NCBI GenBank assembly: GCA_022710245.1
Contig: JAKLHH010000394.1
Location: forward strand, 1 to 6,997
Origin: Myxococcota bacterium
Lineage (GTDB): Bacteria > Myxococcota > Polyangia > GCA-2747355 > JAKLHH01
Length of the DNA stretch: 6,997 nt
Direction of reading: 5' to 3'
Part shown: positions 5,111 to 6,997 of the stretch, in pieces
How positions within the stretch are numbered: the stretch's first letter is position 1
Layout: every line of letters begins with the position of its first letter
Program-made: the position numbers and the translations under genes
Notes under the pieces: model-generated
Database searches by the model: none
What the model was told of the DNA's origin: nothing
The model's input: the letters and a program-made list of their open reading frames with translations, nothing else

Positions 5111-6997
5111 ATGCAGGTCCACGTCTGGCAGTCCTTCTCCAGCAACAACAGCAGCGCCTACCGGCTCGTCGCTCGCTTCGAGAGCGCGCCCCAGGCCGCG
5201 CAGGTGGCCGGGGAGCTGCGCCAGGTCCTCGCGCGCCACGCCCGGGAGCTCGACGGCCGCGGGGAGTTCGACTACGACACGCCGAGCGAGACCCAGAGCC
5301 AGGTCGGCGCCCAGCACGGCTTCGCCTGGACCAGCCCGCTCTACTGGGGTGACGGCGAGCTCGCCGGCGACGAGCCCAGCGTCGGCGTCTCCGGCGAGAC
5401 GATGGTCCTCTACCACAGCTACTGCGGCGGGCTCGAGGAGGGGCTCGGCGAGTACCTGACCGCGCGCGGCGCGAAGCTCGAGGCCGAGGACACGAGCACG
5501 CCGACGGTGGCCCTCCAGCTCACGCTGCCTCCGGGGCCGGCCGGCGAGGAGCTCGCGGTCGAGCTCGGCGCCTTCTTCGAGCAGCGGCGCGGGGAGAAGC
5601 GGCTCGACGACTGGACGAAGCCGCCCTGGCCCGCGCAGCGCCGCCTGCCCTACGCCAGCCCCGAGGAGGCGCTCTGGTTCTGCGACGGCGAGACCGCCGC
5701 GTTCCGGCTGCCCATGGACCTCGCTGACCTCGCGGGCCTCGAGTCCTACCTGCAGGGCCACGGCGCGGCAGACTACCGCCTGCTCCTCTGCGACGAGCAG
5801 CTCACCGATCGGCTGCGCGTCCTCTCGGCGATGCGGCGCTGCCCTGCCTGTCGCGGGGCGTCGCTCAAGCTCCTCGCCGCCGCCAGCGAGCGGCTCGAGG
5901 AGGACCAGGTCCTCTGCCGCGGCTGCGGCGGCATGTTCACCCTGGCGGCGGTCGCCGCCTCGCTGCCGGTGCGGAAGATCGCCGACGAGGCCCTGCTCAG
6001 CGTGCGAGGGCTCGGGGACTTCGCCCTTCATCGCGGAGCGTCCGCAGGGCGCGAGCAGGGCGAAGTGCTCTTCGTTGGCAGCCGTGGGGGATCCATCTAT
6101 CGGTCGATCGCTGGTACCCCGTTCGAGCGGGTGAAGAAGCACGGTAGCGTCCTCTACTGGGTGCAGCCGATCACGGAGAAGGTCGTGCTCGCGGTGGGCG
6201 GCGGGCCCGAGATCCTCCGCTCCGCAAACGGCGGCGGCCGCTGGAGCGCAGTGAAGACCGGCGTCACCTTCCCGTCGACGCCGCAGGGCTTGCCGGGGCT
6301 CTTCTCGATCTGCCGCGCGCCGGGCGGGACGGTCTTCGTCTCCGGCACCGGCACCATCCTCCGCTCCAACGACCAGGGCAAGACCTGGAGCCCTCGTCCG
6401 GTGCCGGTGAAGGACCACCTGATGTGCGTGCACGCCGTCGACGACAGCCTGCTCTACGCCGTGGGCTACGCGGGCATCGTGCTGCGCAGCCGCGACGGCG
6501 GCGAGAGCTGGCAGCGGCTGAAGAGCGGGACCAAGATCCCCCTCTGCCGCGTACGCGGCCTGAGCGAGACGGCGGCGGTGGCGGTGGGAGACGACGGGGC
6601 CATCATCTACACCGCGGACGGGGGCAAGAGCTGGGCGCAGGCCCGCTGCAAGGCGAAGGCGACCATCGAGGACCTGACCGTCGGCAACGACGGCCGGCCC
6701 TACGCGGTGAACCGCGACGGCCAGATCCTGGTCTCCTCGAACCGGGGCAAGACGTGGGAGGTGCACCCGAGCGGCGTGGCCAAGCTCCTCTGGAGCATCT
6801 GCGCCACCCCCTCGGGGATCCTCCAGGTGATCACCGGCGACGGCGACCTCGTCGCCGTGGAGGAGCTCGACGTACCGGCCTCCGAGGCACCGGCGCAGGC
6901 GAAGCCGCCCGCGGCGAAGCAACCTGCCCCGAAGAAGGCCGCGCCGAAGAAAGCCGCCCCGAAGGAAGCCGCCGCGAAGAAGCCCGCCCCGAAGAAA
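5111..6997 (+). CDS. Zinc-ribbon / Asp-box beta-propeller protein with Lys-Ala-Pro repeat tail, 3' incomplete
   Basis: There are 629 codons with no stop, so the gene runs past the window. I do not recognise the whole protein. Residues 1 to about 235 form a soluble domain of unknown family, beginning MQVHVWQSFSSNNSS. A four-Cys zinc ribbon follows: CPAC at 244-247 and CRGC at 269-272. Residues 304-318 (FALHRGASAGREQGE) are encoded exactly by the core of palindromic element P4. From about 320 to 585 lies a beta-propeller with five Asp-boxes (S/T-x-D/N-x-G-x-T/S/R-W) at 371, 419, 460, 501 and 542. The last four are spaced exactly 41 residues, as in BNR or YCF48-like propellers. From 589 the chain is Ala/Pro/Lys-rich and ends in PAPKK-type pentapeptides. 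No signal peptide or membrane segment is seen, so it is probably cytoplasmic. A binding or scaffold role for the propeller and nucleic-acid binding for the basic tail are guesses. The gene is divergent from the lipoprotein gene. Confidence 0.85.
   Translation, partial: MQVHVWQSFSSNNSSAYRLVARFESAPQAAQVAGELRQVLARHARELDGRGEFDYDTPSETQSQVGAQHGFAWTSPLYWGDGELAGDEPSVGVSGETMVLYHSYCGGLEEGLGEYLTARGAKLEAEDTSTPTVALQLTLPPGPAGEELAVELGAFFEQRRGEKRLDDWTKPPWPAQRRLPYASPEEALWFCDGETAAFRLPMDLADLAGLESYLQGHGAADYRLLLCDEQLTDRLRVLSAMRRCPACRGASLKLLAAASERLEEDQVLCRGCGGMFTLAAVAASLPVRKIADEALLSVRGLGDFALHRGASAGREQGEVLFVGSRGGSIYRSIAGTPFERVKKHGSVLYWVQPITEKVVLAVGGGPEILRSANGGGRWSAVKTGVTFPSTPQGLPGLFSICRAPGGTVFVSGTGTILRSNDQGKTWSPRPVPVKDHLMCVHAVDDSLLYAVGYAGIVLRSRDGGESWQRLKSGTKIPLCRVRGLSETAAVAVGDDGAIIYTADGGKSWAQARCKAKATIEDLTVGNDGRPYAVNRDGQILVSSNRGKTWEVHPSGVAKLLWSICATPSGILQVITGDGDLVAVEELDVPASEAPAQAKPPAAKQPAPKKAAPKKAAPKEAAAKKPAPKK
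6018..6066 (+). repeat. Palindromic element P4 (49 bp), in frame within a coding sequence
   Basis: The ends are a perfect 9-bp inverted repeat, ACTTCGCCC/GGGCGAAGT. The inner hairpin is GCGTCC-GCA-GGGCGC (6038-6052), with one T-G wobble. The plan is identical to P2: unpaired TTCATCGCGGA on the 5' side and GAGCA on the 3' side. The core 6020-6064 is exactly 15 codons and matches inverted P2 at 40 of 45 positions. It lies between the zinc ribbon and the propeller of the host protein, where an added linker would be tolerated. Confidence 0.85.
6923..6997 (+). repeat. Five 15-bp repeats encoding Lys-Ala-Pro pentapeptides
   Basis: Consecutive 15-base units encode PAPKK, AAPKK, AAPKE, AAAKK and PAPKK. 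The array runs to the window edge and may continue. It resembles the basic tails of histone H1-like proteins and gives the gene product a strongly positive C-terminus. Confidence 0.85.

Noticed and set aside
4823..6922. Upstream extension of the minus-strand lipoprotein frame, opposite the propeller gene
   Set aside because: The extension is antisense to a well-supported coding sequence, and the lipoprotein signal peptide begins at ATG 4822.
1..6997. tRNA or rRNA genes
   Set aside because: I saw no cloverleaf with a TTCGA-type T-arm or rRNA-like conserved segments on either strand.

Overview
The window is a very GC-rich bacterial segment with almost exclusively G/C-ending codons. It carries a lipoprotein that combines a lysozyme-like domain, myxobacterial-style cysteine repeats and a MYXO-CTERM-like tail. 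Together these suggest a member of the Myxococcota (formerly Deltaproteobacteria) or a close relative. This placement is inference; no rRNA or taxonomic marker is present.

Layout: (1) 1-855 (+) is the 3' part of a cation diffusion facilitator (CDF) metal exporter whose cytoplasmic tail appears to hold two tandem dimerisation-type domains. (2) 856-1130 is an intergenic spacer containing three abutting palindromic elements (P1-P3, 927-1071) in alternating orientation. (3) 1131-3215 (+) is a complete, exported family S46 dipeptidyl-peptidase. (4) 3216-3634 is a convergent spacer built largely of 53-bp tandem repeats with perfect palindromes between units. (5) 3635-4822 (-) is a predicted lytic-transglycosylase-like lipoprotein with cysteine repeats and a C-terminal sorting-type tail. 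(6) 4823-5110 is a divergent spacer with a plausible sigma70-type promoter for the next gene. (7) 5111 to the window end (+) is a large open gene with no stop in view. It encodes an unrecognised N-terminal domain, a four-cysteine zinc ribbon, a five-Asp-box beta-propeller and a Lys/Ala/Pro pentapeptide-repeat tail.

The genes do not form an obvious operon or pathway. The S46 peptidase and the lysozyme-like lipoprotein are both envelope proteins acting on peptides and, probably, peptidoglycan; the CDF protein exports metal ions; the last gene is of unknown function.

The most unusual signal is a family of about 50-bp hairpin elements. Three copies sit between genes 1 and 2, and a fourth lies in frame inside the zinc-ribbon/propeller gene (6018-6066). 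The outer and inner stems change sequence between copies but stay paired, while the unpaired stretch around CATC-CGGA is conserved. This is the pattern expected of a dispersed, structure-selected element, comparable in kind to REP/BIME elements or to Rickettsia palindromic elements inserted in coding sequence. I cannot tell from sequence alone whether it is a known family.
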